A stretch of 64,000 nucleotides of DNA from Gymnothorax reevesii. Lineage: Eukaryota > Chordata > Actinopteri > Anguilliformes > Muraenidae. Below the pieces are notes generated by a model. That model ran no database searches. It saw only the letters and a list, made by a program, of their open reading frames with translations, and was not told the DNA's origin. The DNA is taken from the NCBI GenBank assembly GCA_029721435.1, contig CM056583.1:51129620-51193619 (forward strand), read 5' to 3'. Of this stretch, positions 13,225 to 21,567 are shown piece by piece. Position 1 is the stretch's first letter. The number at the start of each line of letters is the position of its first letter. The translations under genes and the position numbers were made by a program.

Positions 13225-16200
13225 TTAATGATGATTAACCAATAGTAACAAACAAAAAGACTGCTGAAGTCTGTGGCCCATTGCTACCAGAAAAAGGGCC
13301 CTCCAGAGTAGGCACTTGCAAATTTGTACCTCAACAAAGAGACGTTCTTGACAGTGGAGTTTACATTGATTAGATACAGAAAATGTACAAGAGAAAACCA
13401 GTGAATGAATTCTAGGTGTTTTTTGAAGGAAAATTCAAATAAGAATGGAGAGGGCAATGGAGGAAGACTGGCACAGGCATGGGGGGGGGGGGTGAAGAAT
13501 GCTTTTCTCCTCCTCAATGGCTGTGTTAGCATTAGCAACATTATAGCACCTGTAACACCTAAATGAGAGAGATGTGCCCACCCCACACATGAACATTATG
13601 AGGAACTTCCCATTGACATCCAGTCAGCAGAAAACATCCTTTTACTTGCATTTCGAAAGATCAGATGACCGCTCGTCATGAGATCCCCAGACATGCGAAC
13701 AGCTGCATGTCAAAGGTAAGGGCCTCAGTCATTCAAGTCGGTCACATCCATAAAACACAGCAGTGGGGGCCTGGGGGGACTGTGCCAGCATGGACAAATC
13801 AGTTCTGGTCTTCTACGCGAGTCCTTATAATATATTGCATATTATGCACAAGGATAGTGCCTGTCAGAGCCCTGTGAGGGGACTGAAAAGTGATTCCATC
13901 TCAATCATGTGTCCCTATACAATCCCATCCGATTCCAAATCTCTTAATTCTATCCTACCCCAGCTCATCCCATCATCAAGTCATGCCATCCCCATTCCAT
14001 CCCATTCTGATTTTCAAAATTCAATTCCATCATGTCCCATTCCATCGCCACATCATCCCATTCCATTCCATTCCCATCCTGATCAAAGGATATACACTCT
14101 ACATTATGTGCCTGTTTCCACTATATGCAAGGCGTTAATGCAAAGAATTGAGTGATGTGACATAACTTGTGGTAGTCATGTTTATTTTCATAAAAATGAA
14201 TGAGTCATAGAATTTAAGAATATCTAAAAGGATATCATTTATAGAAACAAATATGTTTGAACTATCTTATTTGATGTTAATCCTACCCACATTTATCAAT
14301 TATGCAACGTCAAGATACAAGAAAACATGAAGTCTCACTCCAGAATGCCTGCAGGTTTTATATGATGACCTGAGAAGCTTGACAGCGGCATTATTGCAAC
14401 AGAGGAAAAGAAGCCACATCTTACCTCATTGATTCTATGCAGCAGATACCTATACTTGACACTTCTTGCTGGGCTTCATTAAAACAACAAATGCTGAATA
14501 CTATAATGACTCCAACTCTCCCCAGTTGTTTTTAATTACAACTAATTAATATTTATTAATTAATAACCAACCGAATTCCAGACAAACAAGAATCTTTATC
14601 TAATTTAGTGTCAAACCAACAAAGGCTTTAAACCTTGGGAAAACAGAAGGCTGGGATGGGAGGGCATCCTTCTGAATTACAGCCTTACACATAATCATGC
14701 TGCAATTCCCACCATAACAAACACGATCTATGGCTCAGCAGCTGACGTCAACAAGACCGAAATCTGAGGCCCACTGTAGGAGGGTAAAGGGCATTTCGTA
14801 CATAAGCCTCTGTGATAGACTGGGTGAATAAGTGGGATAGGAGTAAAGCAGTAAAAGAGGAATGCCCTTTAGCCAGAAACACAGAATGCATCTAGAACTG
14901 TTAGAACAAACACAGGAATGCAGGCTTAAATCAATGGAAAAGTAAAATGGAAAAAAAAAAATAATAAAATAATAAAAATACTTTTTTCCAGGTGGGAGCG
15001 GAACAAAAGAGGTGCTATTGCTTTGACCAGGAGTTTGGTTTATATTTTTCCCCTCAATTACTAAAAGGAACTGTCCACCGTACTTTCATAATGAAATATG
15101 TTTTTCTATGAAATGAGACGAGATGATACGTACCTCTCCGAGCTTTGAGCGACCACCCAGTCAGCCAGACGCGCTGCCACTCCTGTTAGCATTTGTAGCT
15201 AGACTCATTGTGGTCAACGGTATTTTTCGGGGCTGTAGTTAGATGCGACCAAAGTCTTCCACGTTTTTCCTGTTTACATAGGTTTATATGACCAGTGACA
15301 TGAGTTCGGGTTCGGGTACGCAAACCCAAACGTGGCTTTTTCTATGCTGTGGGAAGTGCGTACTATAATGACAGGCGTAGTAAAACATTCTACGCGCTTC
15401 GACAGTGCATTGATTCCTTCACTTCTGTCCGAAAATCCGTCTTGAGCATTGCCATATATACAATATATACAATGTTCCTCAATGTGCAATTGCAAGGAGT
15501 TTAGGGAATTCATCATCTGCAGTCCAAAATATCAAAAGATTCAGAGAATACGGAGAAAGTACAATATGAAAGCAGAAAGAAAACCAACAGTGAATGCCTG
15601 TGACCAACGGTCCCTCAGGCGGCACTGCATTAAAAACCAGACATCATTCTGTCAAGGATATTATCACGTGGGCTCAGGAATACTTTGGAAAACCATTGTC
15701 AGTTAACATTTTAAGTTAAAACTCTACCACGCAAAGCGAAAGCCATATATCAACAACACCCAGAAACGACGCTGGCTTCTTTGGGTCTGAGCTGCTCTGA
15801 GATGGACTGACGCAAAGTGTGCTGTGGACTTAGGAGTCCAAATTTCAGATTGTTTTTGGAAATCATGGACGTTGTATCCTTCGGGCTAAAGAGGAAAAGG
15901 ACCAAACATATTGTTATCAGAGCAAAGTTCAAAAGCCAGCATCTGTGATGGTATGGTGATGTTTTAGTGCCCATGGCATGGGTAACTTGCACGTCTGTGA
16001 AAGCACCATTAATGCTGAAAGGTACATGCAGGTTTTGGAGCAACATATGCTGCCATACAAGCATGTCTTTTTCAGGGACGTCCCTGCATATTTCAGCAAG
16101 ACAATGCCAAGCCACATTCTGCACGTGTTACAATAGCCTGGCTTCGTAGTAAAAGAGTGAGGGTAATAGGCTGGCCTGTCTGCAGTCCAGACCTGTCTCC

Positions 16201-19200
16201 CTTTGAAAATGTGTGGCGCAGGATGAAGCGCAAAAATACTACAACGGAGACCCTGGACTGTTGAGCAACTGAAGCCGTACATCAAGCAAGAATGGGAAAG
16301 AATTCCATCTACTCTACAATTAGTGTCCTCAGTTCCCACACGTTTGAGTGTTGTTAAAAGGAAAGGTGATGAAAGTGGTAAACATGCCCTGTCGCAGCTT
16401 TTTTGGAACGAGTTGCAGGCATCAAATTTAAAATGAGTGAATATTTCCAAAAAAAAAAACAATTAAGTTTATCGATTTGAACATTAAATATCTTGTCTTT
16501 GTAGTGTACTCAGTTGAATATACAGTGCTTAATGCATTTATTAGACAACCACCAAATGTAACTCAGTCGCCACAGGGACAGAGTCGTGCATCTCCCCGAT
16601 CCCCAAATTTCGAACAAAATGGCTGCCGGCAGCAATCTTGAACATCCGAAATTGACAAAAATCGGTCTTGAGCATTGTCATATATATCTTCGCCAGTGTA
16701 AAATCTGAAAACATTCCTGTACGAATTGTGGCTTCCAGAGCCCTTAACATAACAAATTTCAGACAAAATGGCTGCCAGCAGCCATATTGGACGTCCAAAA
16801 TTCACAAAAATCAGTCTTGAGCATTGTCATATACAACCCCAATACCAAAATAGTTGGGACAAAGTGTAAATTGTGAATAAAATCAAAACACAATGACTTT
16901 CAAATCACACCAGCAAGTATTTTATTCACAATGGAACAGAGATAACATGCTGTAGCAAATGTTCAAACTGAGAAATTTTAATTTCAAATTTGATGGCTGC
17001 TACAGGTCTCAAAAAAGTTGGGGCAGGGGTCTATTTACAATGGTGTAGCATCCCCTCTTCTTTTTAACAGAGTGGAGGCATCTGAGCATTGAGGAGGCAA
17101 GTTTCTTGAGTTTAGCCATTGGAATTTGATCCCACTCTTGCTTAATACTGGCTTCCAGCTGCTGGAGAGTTTTGGGTCTACTTTGACGGACTATTCATTT
17201 ATGCGCCAAAGTTCTCAATTGGTGAAAGATCAGGACTGCAGACAGGCCAGTTCAGCACACGGGCTCTTCTACTATGAAGCCTCTCTGTTGTAATAGCTGC
17301 AGTATGTGGTTTTGCATTGTCCTGCTGAAATACACAAGGCCTTCCTTGGAATAGATGTCATCAGGAGAGGAGCATATGTTGCTCTAAAACCTTAATATAC
17401 CTTTCAGCATTCTTGGTGCTTTTGAAAACATCCAAGTGTCCCACATCATATGCACTAATGCATCCCCATACCATCAGAGATGCTGGCTTTTGAACTGAAC
17501 GCTGATAACAGGAGGGGTGGTCTTTCTCCTCCTTAGCCCAGAGGACACAACGCCCATGATTTCCAACATGAATGTCAAATTTGGACTCATCTGACAAGAG
17601 GACACTTTACCACTTTGCTACAGTCCATTTTAAATGAGCCTTGGCCCAATGAACACGGCAGTGCTATTGCATCATGCTCAACAATGGCTTCCCTTTTACA
17701 TGATAGAGTTTTAGGTGGCATCTTTGGATGGCACGGTAGACTGTGTTTACAGACAGTGGTTTCTTAAAGTATTCCTGTGCCCGTTTAGCAGTGTCAATGA
17801 CAGAATCATGCCAGTGAGTGATGCAGTGGTGTCTGAGGGCCCGAGGATCACACTACCGCCAGCTACAGTACATCAGCTAAGACTAGTGCTGACCAAAGAG
17901 TGGAACAACATTCCACAAGCAACAATCAGACGTCTGGTGATGTCTATGAGACACAGGTGTACCACCGTGCGCGACGCTAACGGGGGACATACGAGATTCT
18001 GATAGTGTCATTTGTGTTTTGTAATGTCAAACTTCACCTTGTTCAATAAAAGCCAATATGGCGATATTCCAGCCCGATTTCTCTTATATCTATTGTCTGA
18101 GATTCCCTCTTTCAGTTGATACCAATGAAGTGTTGATTAATAACAGCTACACTCGATAAAATCAAGAAATAGAAAATTGCATTTCCTTTTTTGGTCTGGA
18201 TGGATGGATGGATGGATAGATAGATGGATAGATAGATAGCGCTCTGCCTGAGTAAAATTTGAAAACACTCCTGTAATAATAGCTGCGGCCCCGAAAATAA
18301 ACCATAGTATCTCCCGACTATCGTTCTCGGGGAGATACAATTACTGATACATGTTTTTAAAATTGAAATTATTCATTTCATTGATTACAGTATTACAGCC
18401 CAAATTCAGTCCTGAATATTTTTTACAAGACAAGACATTTTACAAAAATATTATCAATTCATGAATATATAGGTCAAAGTCTTTCCAAAAATGCATATAT
18501 CAATATATTAGGGTCAAAATAATTTTTTAAGTCTTATGTCAACATGATCGTGACTTGGCCCTACAGTCCTTTGAAGCTGTAGCAATTGGATGTGTCATCT
18601 GTCATAGTTTTCCTGTTGGATCAGTAAGGTCATCATCAATCGCTCTCAAGGCATGGCATATTGAAGGAGTGGATATCAGATTTCCCTCAAACATGTTGCC
18701 CAGTAACTTTAAATCTCCCTGCAAGTTTCCTTTGGCTTGTATGCAATTTTCTATCGAGGTCAAGGAAAAGGGGAGATGTAGTGGCGCAGTGGTTAAAGGT
18801 GCTTGACTTGGGACTGAAAGGTCCGGAGTTAGAGCCCTTGTTACGGCCTTCGCAGGGTTTTCTTGAGCAAAACACTTCAATCCCACAATGCCTCACTCCA
18901 CCCAAGTGTATAAATGGGTGCCAGCAAATTACCAGAGAAACCTGACTAAGAGCAAGGGAAGTGACCTGCGATGGACTGGCATCCCATCCAGGGGGAGTAA
19001 TGACACTCCTAGTTGCTTCACGCCACAGGAAACCTTGGTTAAGAACAGGCTTGATGTGTCACTGGACTTGGAACAGTCTCAAATAAAAAAAGGAGGGGAA
19101 AGGAAAAAGGCTGCCTTTAAAAGGACATTTGGATATTTCCTTAGATTATATATTTAAACTTTGAGGATGTGCATACACGCACAATGCAAATGTGCATGAT

Positions 19201-21484
19201 GGTGCTTGTAGCGAGGGAATTCGCCTAGTTAAAGTCCGTACCTGTAGACGTAAGGTCCACGTTGCTGCAGCATTGGCTTCTCTCCGTCAAGGATCTCACT
19301 AGGGTTTAGCACATGAAAAAAGTACACGGACATGAAGAAGGGGACGGGGATGTCCTTCCACATGGTGTAGGACAGGTCATTCCTCGGGTTGATCTCCACA
19401 TTCTGGAATGACATGGGTGAACAGATGGTGGAATTTCCTACAGAAAGTAGCACATTCTGCTAACAGTCAGCAATTTGATATACAGGTACTACTCGGAAAA
19501 TTAGAATATCGTCTAAAAGTCGTTTTATTTTGGCAATTCATCATAAAAGGTAAAACTAATATATTTTATAGACTCATTACATGCAAAGTGAGATATCTCA
19601 AGCATTTGTTTGTTGTAATTTTGATGATTATGATTTACAGCTCATTAAAACTTCAAATACAAAAACTCAGAAAATTAGAATATTGTGAATATAACCAATA
19701 TTGTGTGTGAAACAACACACAGGCGGATGCTGGACATGGGCTTTAAATGTTGAATTCCTGTTGTCAAGCCACTCCTCAACAGCAAGCAACGCCAGAGGCA
19801 CCTTCGCTTGGCTAAAGAAAAGAAGAACTGGTCTTTTTCCCAGTGGTCCAAAGTCCTCTTTTCTAATGAGAGCAAATTTTGCATTTCATTTGGCAACAAA
19901 GGTCCAAGAGTCTGGAGGAAGACTGGAGAGGCGTATGATGGAAAATGCATGAAGTCCAGTGTTAAGTTTCCCCAGTCTCTGATGACTGGGGGAGCCATGT
20001 CAGCTGCTGGTGTTGGTTCCCTATGCCTTCTCAAGTCCAGAGTAAACGCAGCAGTCTACCAGAACATTTTAGAGCACTTCATGCTTGCTTCAACAAACCA
20101 GCTTTATGGGGATGCAGACTTCATCTTCCAGCAGGACTTGGCACCTGCCTACACTGCCAAAAGTACCAAATCCTGGTTCAACAACCACGGGATATACTGT
20201 GCTTGATTGGCCCGCAATCTCACCTGACCTGAACCCCATAGAAAATCTATGGGGCATTGTCAAGAGAAAGGTGAACGACAAGAGACAAAACAATAAAGAA
20301 GAGTTCAAGGCCGTGATTGAAGCATGCTGGTCTTCGATAACAGCTGAGAAATGCCACAGGCTGGTAGCATTCATGCCACGCCGGATTGAAGCAGTCATTC
20401 GTGCAAAAGGGGCCCCAACCAAGTACTAATTACGGATGCAAGATTTTCCTTTCAGAGACCAGACATATTTGTATTTAAAATCCTTTTTTTTTTTTTTTAA
20501 ATCGATTTCATGTAATATTCTAATTTTCTGAGTTTTTGAATTTGAGGTTTTCTTAAGCTGTAAGTCCTAATCAGCAAAATGAAAACAAATAAAAGCTTGA
20601 AATATATTGATTTGCACCTTATTTGTCCATATAATATGTAGGTTTCACCTTTTAAGTTGAATTACAGAAATGAACTTTTTGAGAATATTCTAATTTTCTG
20701 GGTAGTACCTGTACAAGCTACACAATCAACGCAGTAGATTCCAGGGTAGTTGTTAGGATTTTTTGCCCTCTCAGGCAAAAGGAATTAGCTGGACCAGTAT
20801 GCAGTTCACCAATTCAACATTTACAACACCCCAGCGTAGTCTTTATTCTGGAATGAATTTGCACCCAATCCAATCAGCAACCGAGGCAATAGATTGAAAT
20901 CAATTTTGATTCCACTAGCTCAATAATCTTAGCTTAGAAGTTTTAAAACATGAAAATATGCTAACATTTTCTTCTCACAAAGGTCAGTCTCCGCTCTGTC
21001 AGAGTAAAACTCTTACTTCATTTACGGAACCAAGAGTTGAATTGGAAAAAGCAATCCGAATAGAATTCAATGGCATCACCGACAGAGAAGTTTTTCTGCA
21101 GTAGGCTAACCATTTTAGGCATAATCAATGGCTACGGGTTATGAAATGCATCATCAGTGGAGAGATTAAAACCGACTTGTTTGAATTAGCGCAAGTCTCG
21201 TTGCGACCTTAGGAGCGGAGTGACTTTACATCGCGAAAGATAACAATTATAACAACCTGATTATTATATATTACAATTGCAGCATATCATTGCATATGTA
21301 TAGACTGTCAATATCTGACCTGGCTTATACCAAGTACTTTTTTCTTTTCAAAATTAACACTCACCTTAACTATCTGATCGTCAATTATTATCGGTCCTAC
21401 GAACACAATTACCATCCCAAAAGCAAATGTTAAGAATCCAGAAATGACGAGTCCAGCCGCTACTTTTGATCTGGAGATAGCCAT
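38..21484 (-). CDS. scarb1: scavenger receptor class B member 1, exons 1-8 (3' part off window)
   Basis: This is the 5' part of scarb1, the plasma-membrane HDL receptor that mediates selective cholesteryl-ester uptake and, in fish, carotenoid uptake. Joining 21365-21484, 19242-19402, 12299-12440, 11728-11931, 3431-3526, 2992-3107, 559-725 and 38-156 gives about 375 residues with continuous phase; every junction has GT-AG. The order is: short cytosolic N-terminus, one hydrophobic segment (about residues 8-34), then the CD36-fold ectodomain with many N-x-S/T sequons and the family cysteines in the exon 6-7 region. Landmarks include [43 protein letters not shown] and NEGFCPC. SCARB1 is favoured over CD36 and LIMP-2 because of these motifs and the QCNMING segment. 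The C-terminal ectodomain, second membrane segment and tail lie beyond the left edge. Exon sizes match my recollection of the vertebrate gene. The ubc gene downstream in coordinate supports the assignment by synteny. Confidence 0.95.
559..725 (-). CDS. scarb1: scarb1 exon 7
   Basis: This 167-nt exon continues the split Arg with [16 protein letters not shown] and the conserved [21 protein letters not shown] and SSCRN motifs. It ends one base into a codon before the donor gtgagt. The cysteines here belong to the conserved disulfide-bonded region of the ectodomain. Sequons are present at NGS and NVS. Confidence 0.94.
874..1332. mobile_element. TTAA-flanked foldback MITE
   Basis: A 459-bp element is flanked by TTAA on both sides (870-873 and 1333-1336). 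Its arms are inverted copies of about 60 bp with mismatches, sharing the core cccatgccagttgaaa. No coding capacity is seen. TTAA duplication is the hallmark of piggyBac-type insertion. The left arm resembles a very common fish repeat (gttcacc..atgaaa..tcattat..actcaccc). It sits in the scarb1 intron between exons 6 and 7. Confidence 0.7.
2769..2802. repeat. short perfect hairpin
   Basis: Two 12-nt arms, tcttttaatgta and tacattaaaaga, flank a 10-nt loop. This is isolated in the intron between scarb1 exons 6 and 7, with no promoter or RNA gene signals around it. Confidence 0.6.
2992..3107 (-). CDS. scarb1: scarb1 exon 6
   Basis: This 116-nt exon encodes [17 protein letters not shown], continues through QMWPPFM and ends YSPDACR, the last Arg split across the junction. 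The acceptor is ..tgcag and the donor gtaatg. It is too short to stand out as an open frame but is unmistakable as SCARB family sequence. It includes one ectodomain Cys, an NGT sequon and the conserved MWPPF motif. Confidence 0.94.
3431..3526 (-). CDS. scarb1: scarb1 exon 5
   Basis: This 96-nt phase 0 exon encodes [17 protein letters not shown] through WNGLRE, bounded by ..ttgcag and gtaagc. It contains an NNS sequon and the conserved GLFTVFTG strand of the CD36 fold. Exon 4 lies about 8.2 kb away, across an intron filled with transposons. Confidence 0.95.
3738..5266 (-). mobile_element. Tc1-like transposon, degenerate (family A)
   Basis: The element has inverted termini (caaccccaatttcc... 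) and TA at both flanks (3736-3737, 5267-5268). A transposase lies on the minus strand, broken into several frames: an N-terminal piece with [17 protein letters not shown] (about 4770-4970), the middle at 4360-4720 and the C-terminal domain at 4140-4360 with [11 protein letters not shown] in place of the usual PDLxPIEN. Many stops and shifts show it is dead. It lies in scarb1 intron 4 and is related to the copies at 16.8 kb and 23.9 kb. Confidence 0.85.
5737..7596. mobile_element. hAT-like non-autonomous element
   Basis: The two ends are inverted: tagggatgggg at 5737 and acccattccta at 7596, with cgatac/tatcgat-rich subterminal repeats just inside both. There is no transposase. A separate interspersed repeat is nested at about 6236-6485. 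This layout is typical of large non-autonomous hAT families in fish; I could not find an exact target duplication, so the superfamily is tentative. Confidence 0.55.
6236..6485 (+). repeat. interspersed repeat, LINE/SINE 3' tail type
   Basis: The run starts with atttgtatagcgcttttcac, then has paired aaaaactccca..ggaagaaa..tcaggagga motifs and ends in cccgtcctccgcgggc. Such motifs recur widely in fish genomes as the 3' parts of LINE-related repeats. It is inside the hAT-like element, so it inserted later or is part of that family. Confidence 0.45.
8040..8400. repeat. degenerate short tandem and duplicated block
   Basis: About five imperfect copies of gatccagaacaat occur at 8075-8150. Then a roughly 70-bp block (8165-8235; cagaacatcataagcagggctcac...) is repeated with divergence at 8328-8398. 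No coding sense is seen. The rest of 7600-8900 is AT-rich intron without recognisable content. Confidence 0.5.
8940..9232 (+). pseudogene. hAT-type transposase N-terminal fragment
   Basis: With one frame change, the region reads as a Lys-rich segment ([11 protein letters not shown]) followed by [10 protein letters not shown] and a Ser/Thr/Asp-rich stretch ending [11 protein letters not shown], where a gtgagt donor follows. This order (SGA-R-K-rich start, then an FF-K motif) resembles the N-terminus of TTF/ZMYM-like hAT transposases in fish. No DDE or dimerisation domain follows. The identification is weak. Confidence 0.35.
10196..10418. repeat. G-rich minisatellite with (CA/GC)n leader
   Basis: Six tandem copies of a 24-25 bp unit (aaacttcgttgcggggggta, then taat) run from 10270 to 10415. 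They follow a purine/pyrimidine tract of cacacgcacgcacgca type at 10206-10240. Each unit has a G6 run on the + strand. It lies in scarb1 intron 4. Confidence 0.85.
11728..11931 (-). CDS. scarb1: scarb1 exon 4
   Basis: This 204-nt exon begins [16 protein letters not shown] and ends KFGLFVE, with acceptor ..ctacag and donor gtgagt. The segment corresponds to the helical apex region of the CD36 fold, which carries the ligand-binding helical bundle. GELMWGY and [13 protein letters not shown] are recognisable SCARB1 motifs. It starts and ends in phase 0. A (CA)n microsatellite lies about 140 bp from its acceptor side. Confidence 0.95.
12068..12132. repeat. (CA)n microsatellite
   Basis: About 18 uninterrupted CA units are followed by imperfect ctcaca repeats, in scarb1 intron 3. 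The long Cys/Val and His/Thr open frames over it are translations of the dinucleotide repeat and not genes. Confidence 0.95.
12299..12440 (-). CDS. scarb1: scarb1 exon 3
   Basis: This 142-nt exon (acceptor ..ttctag, donor gtatga) completes the split Arg codon and continues [20 protein letters not shown] to PNMLVL. It contains N-glycosylation sequons at NIT, NNT, NMS and NES, typical of the heavily glycosylated ectodomain. No single long open frame covers it cleanly because the exon is short and flanked by repeats, but phase and homology are clear. Confidence 0.95.
13189..13222. repeat. (TAA)n microsatellite
   Basis: About 11 TAA units are followed by degenerate tgattaatgatgatta, in scarb1 intron 2. 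Confidence 0.9.
13912..14085. repeat. degenerate CCATT-type tandem repeat
   Basis: A pyrimidine-rich tract is built of variations on ccatt/cccat over about 170 bp. It produces two spurious Pro/Ser-rich open frames. No known gene is present. The neighbouring 14.1-15.4 kb is AT-rich intron with nothing recognisable. Confidence 0.7.
15460..16527 (+). mobile_element. degenerate Tc1-like element (family D related)
   Basis: Transposase-derived DNA reads in scattered + frames: an HTH-region fragment at 15470-15620, a middle part at 15640-15860, the QQDNA-like segment (cagcaagacaatgccaag) at 16091, and the C-terminal part with ctggcctgtctgcagtccag around 16170. It ends in cttgtctttgtagtgtactc, matching the subterminal of the copies at 30.2 and 41.5 kb. 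Frames are heavily broken and the termini are missing. Confidence 0.7.
16616..16833. repeat. tandem duplication of a 70-bp block
   Basis: The block aaaatggctgccggcagcaa...cttgagcattgtcatata occurs at 16616-16686 and again at 16765-16832, about 150 bp apart. A third partial copy (gtcttgagcattgccatata) is at 15440, at the edge of the degenerate Tc1 element. The 16.8 kb Tc1 copy inserted right at the end of the second block. Confidence 0.7.
16834..17853 (-). mobile_element. Tc1-like transposon, 5'-truncated (family A)
   Basis: The left terminus (caaccccaataccaaaatag) with TA at 16832-16833 matches the copies at 3.7 and 23.9 kb. Minus-strand transposase pieces include the central [20 protein letters not shown] block (17361-17597). 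Homology to family A stops abruptly near 17853, so the HTH half and right terminus are missing, and the DNA continues as another transposon's C-terminus. Confidence 0.8.
17854..18062 (+). pseudogene. mariner/Tc1 transposase C-terminal fragment
   Basis: The + frame reads [28 protein letters not shown] and ends ANGGHTRF before a stop. This is the typical C-terminus of a different Tc1/mariner family from the adjoining element. It is followed by a polyadenylation-like caataaaagcc. The direct fusion to the 16.8 kb element, in opposite orientation, suggests nesting plus deletion. Confidence 0.65.
18201..18240. repeat. (GATG/GATA)n microsatellite
   Basis: Tetranucleotide repeats tggatggatgg and agatagatag lie in scarb1 intron 2. 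Confidence 0.85.
18767..19095 (+). mobile_element. tRNA-derived SINE
   Basis: The 5' end has pol III-like boxes: A box region tagtggcgcagtggttaa and B box region ggtccggagttagagcc. The body continues with cttgagcaaaacacttcaat, cccaagtgtataaatgggt and gcgatggactggcatcccat, as in several fish SINEs. The tail (aataaaaaaagg) is A-rich. It lies in scarb1 intron 2, opposite to the gene's strand. Confidence 0.7.
19242..19402 (-). CDS. scarb1: scarb1 exon 2
   Basis: This 161-nt exon encodes [12 protein letters not shown] through RGPYVY plus two bases of the next Arg codon. Acceptor ..ttccag and donor gtacgg are present. It carries the family signatures [22 protein letters not shown] and GPYVYR. It is one codon longer than I recall for the human exon, with the extra residue near NPRND, so the frame is preserved. 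Confidence 0.95.
19483..20711 (+). mobile_element. Tc1/mariner element, internally deleted
   Basis: The inverted termini (caggtactactcggaaaatt and its partner) are flanked by TA (19481-19482, 20712-20713). At 1229 bp, the element lacks the N-terminal HTH region. The transposase (19730-20429, +) starts in the linker at [11 protein letters not shown] and keeps the catalytic domain: the first Asp is replaced by Asn (LFSNESKF), the second is QQD, and NPIENLWG gives the Glu of DD34E. One frameshift near 20190 separates the last two. It sits in scarb1 intron 1. Confidence 0.88.
20714..21364. other. scarb1 intron 1, proximal part
   Basis: Unique-looking AT-rich intron between the mariner element and exon 1. 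I see no gene, repeat or obvious regulatory motif. Confidence 0.5.
21365..21484 (-). CDS. scarb1: scarb1 exon 1 coding part
   Basis: The exon encodes 40 residues starting [11 protein letters not shown] and ending DDQIVK, followed by the donor gtgagt. It contains a hydrophobic stretch (about residues 8-34) that forms the N-terminal membrane anchor of the CD36 family. An in-frame GTG lies three codons upstream, but the ATG at 21484 is the natural start and gives the usual short cytosolic N-terminus. The exon ends in phase 0, as in other vertebrate SCARB1 genes. Confidence 0.92.
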
Positions 21485-21567
21485 TGTGAACACTTTGCTT
21501 CTGTCAGTGCGTTAGAAAATATGACAGTATTTTAACTTTTCACAAGCTGTCAGTCCAAACTTATATA
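21485..21567 (-). promoter_or_regulatory. scarb1: scarb1 5' UTR and putative TATA box
   Basis: A TATATAAG motif reads on the minus strand at 21567-21560, 76 nt upstream of the scarb1 start codon. Transcription would be expected to begin near 21535, giving a 5' UTR of about 50 nt. The next 250 bp upstream are richer in CG dinucleotides than the surrounding AT-rich repeats. This is an inference from motif and position only. Confidence 0.5.
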
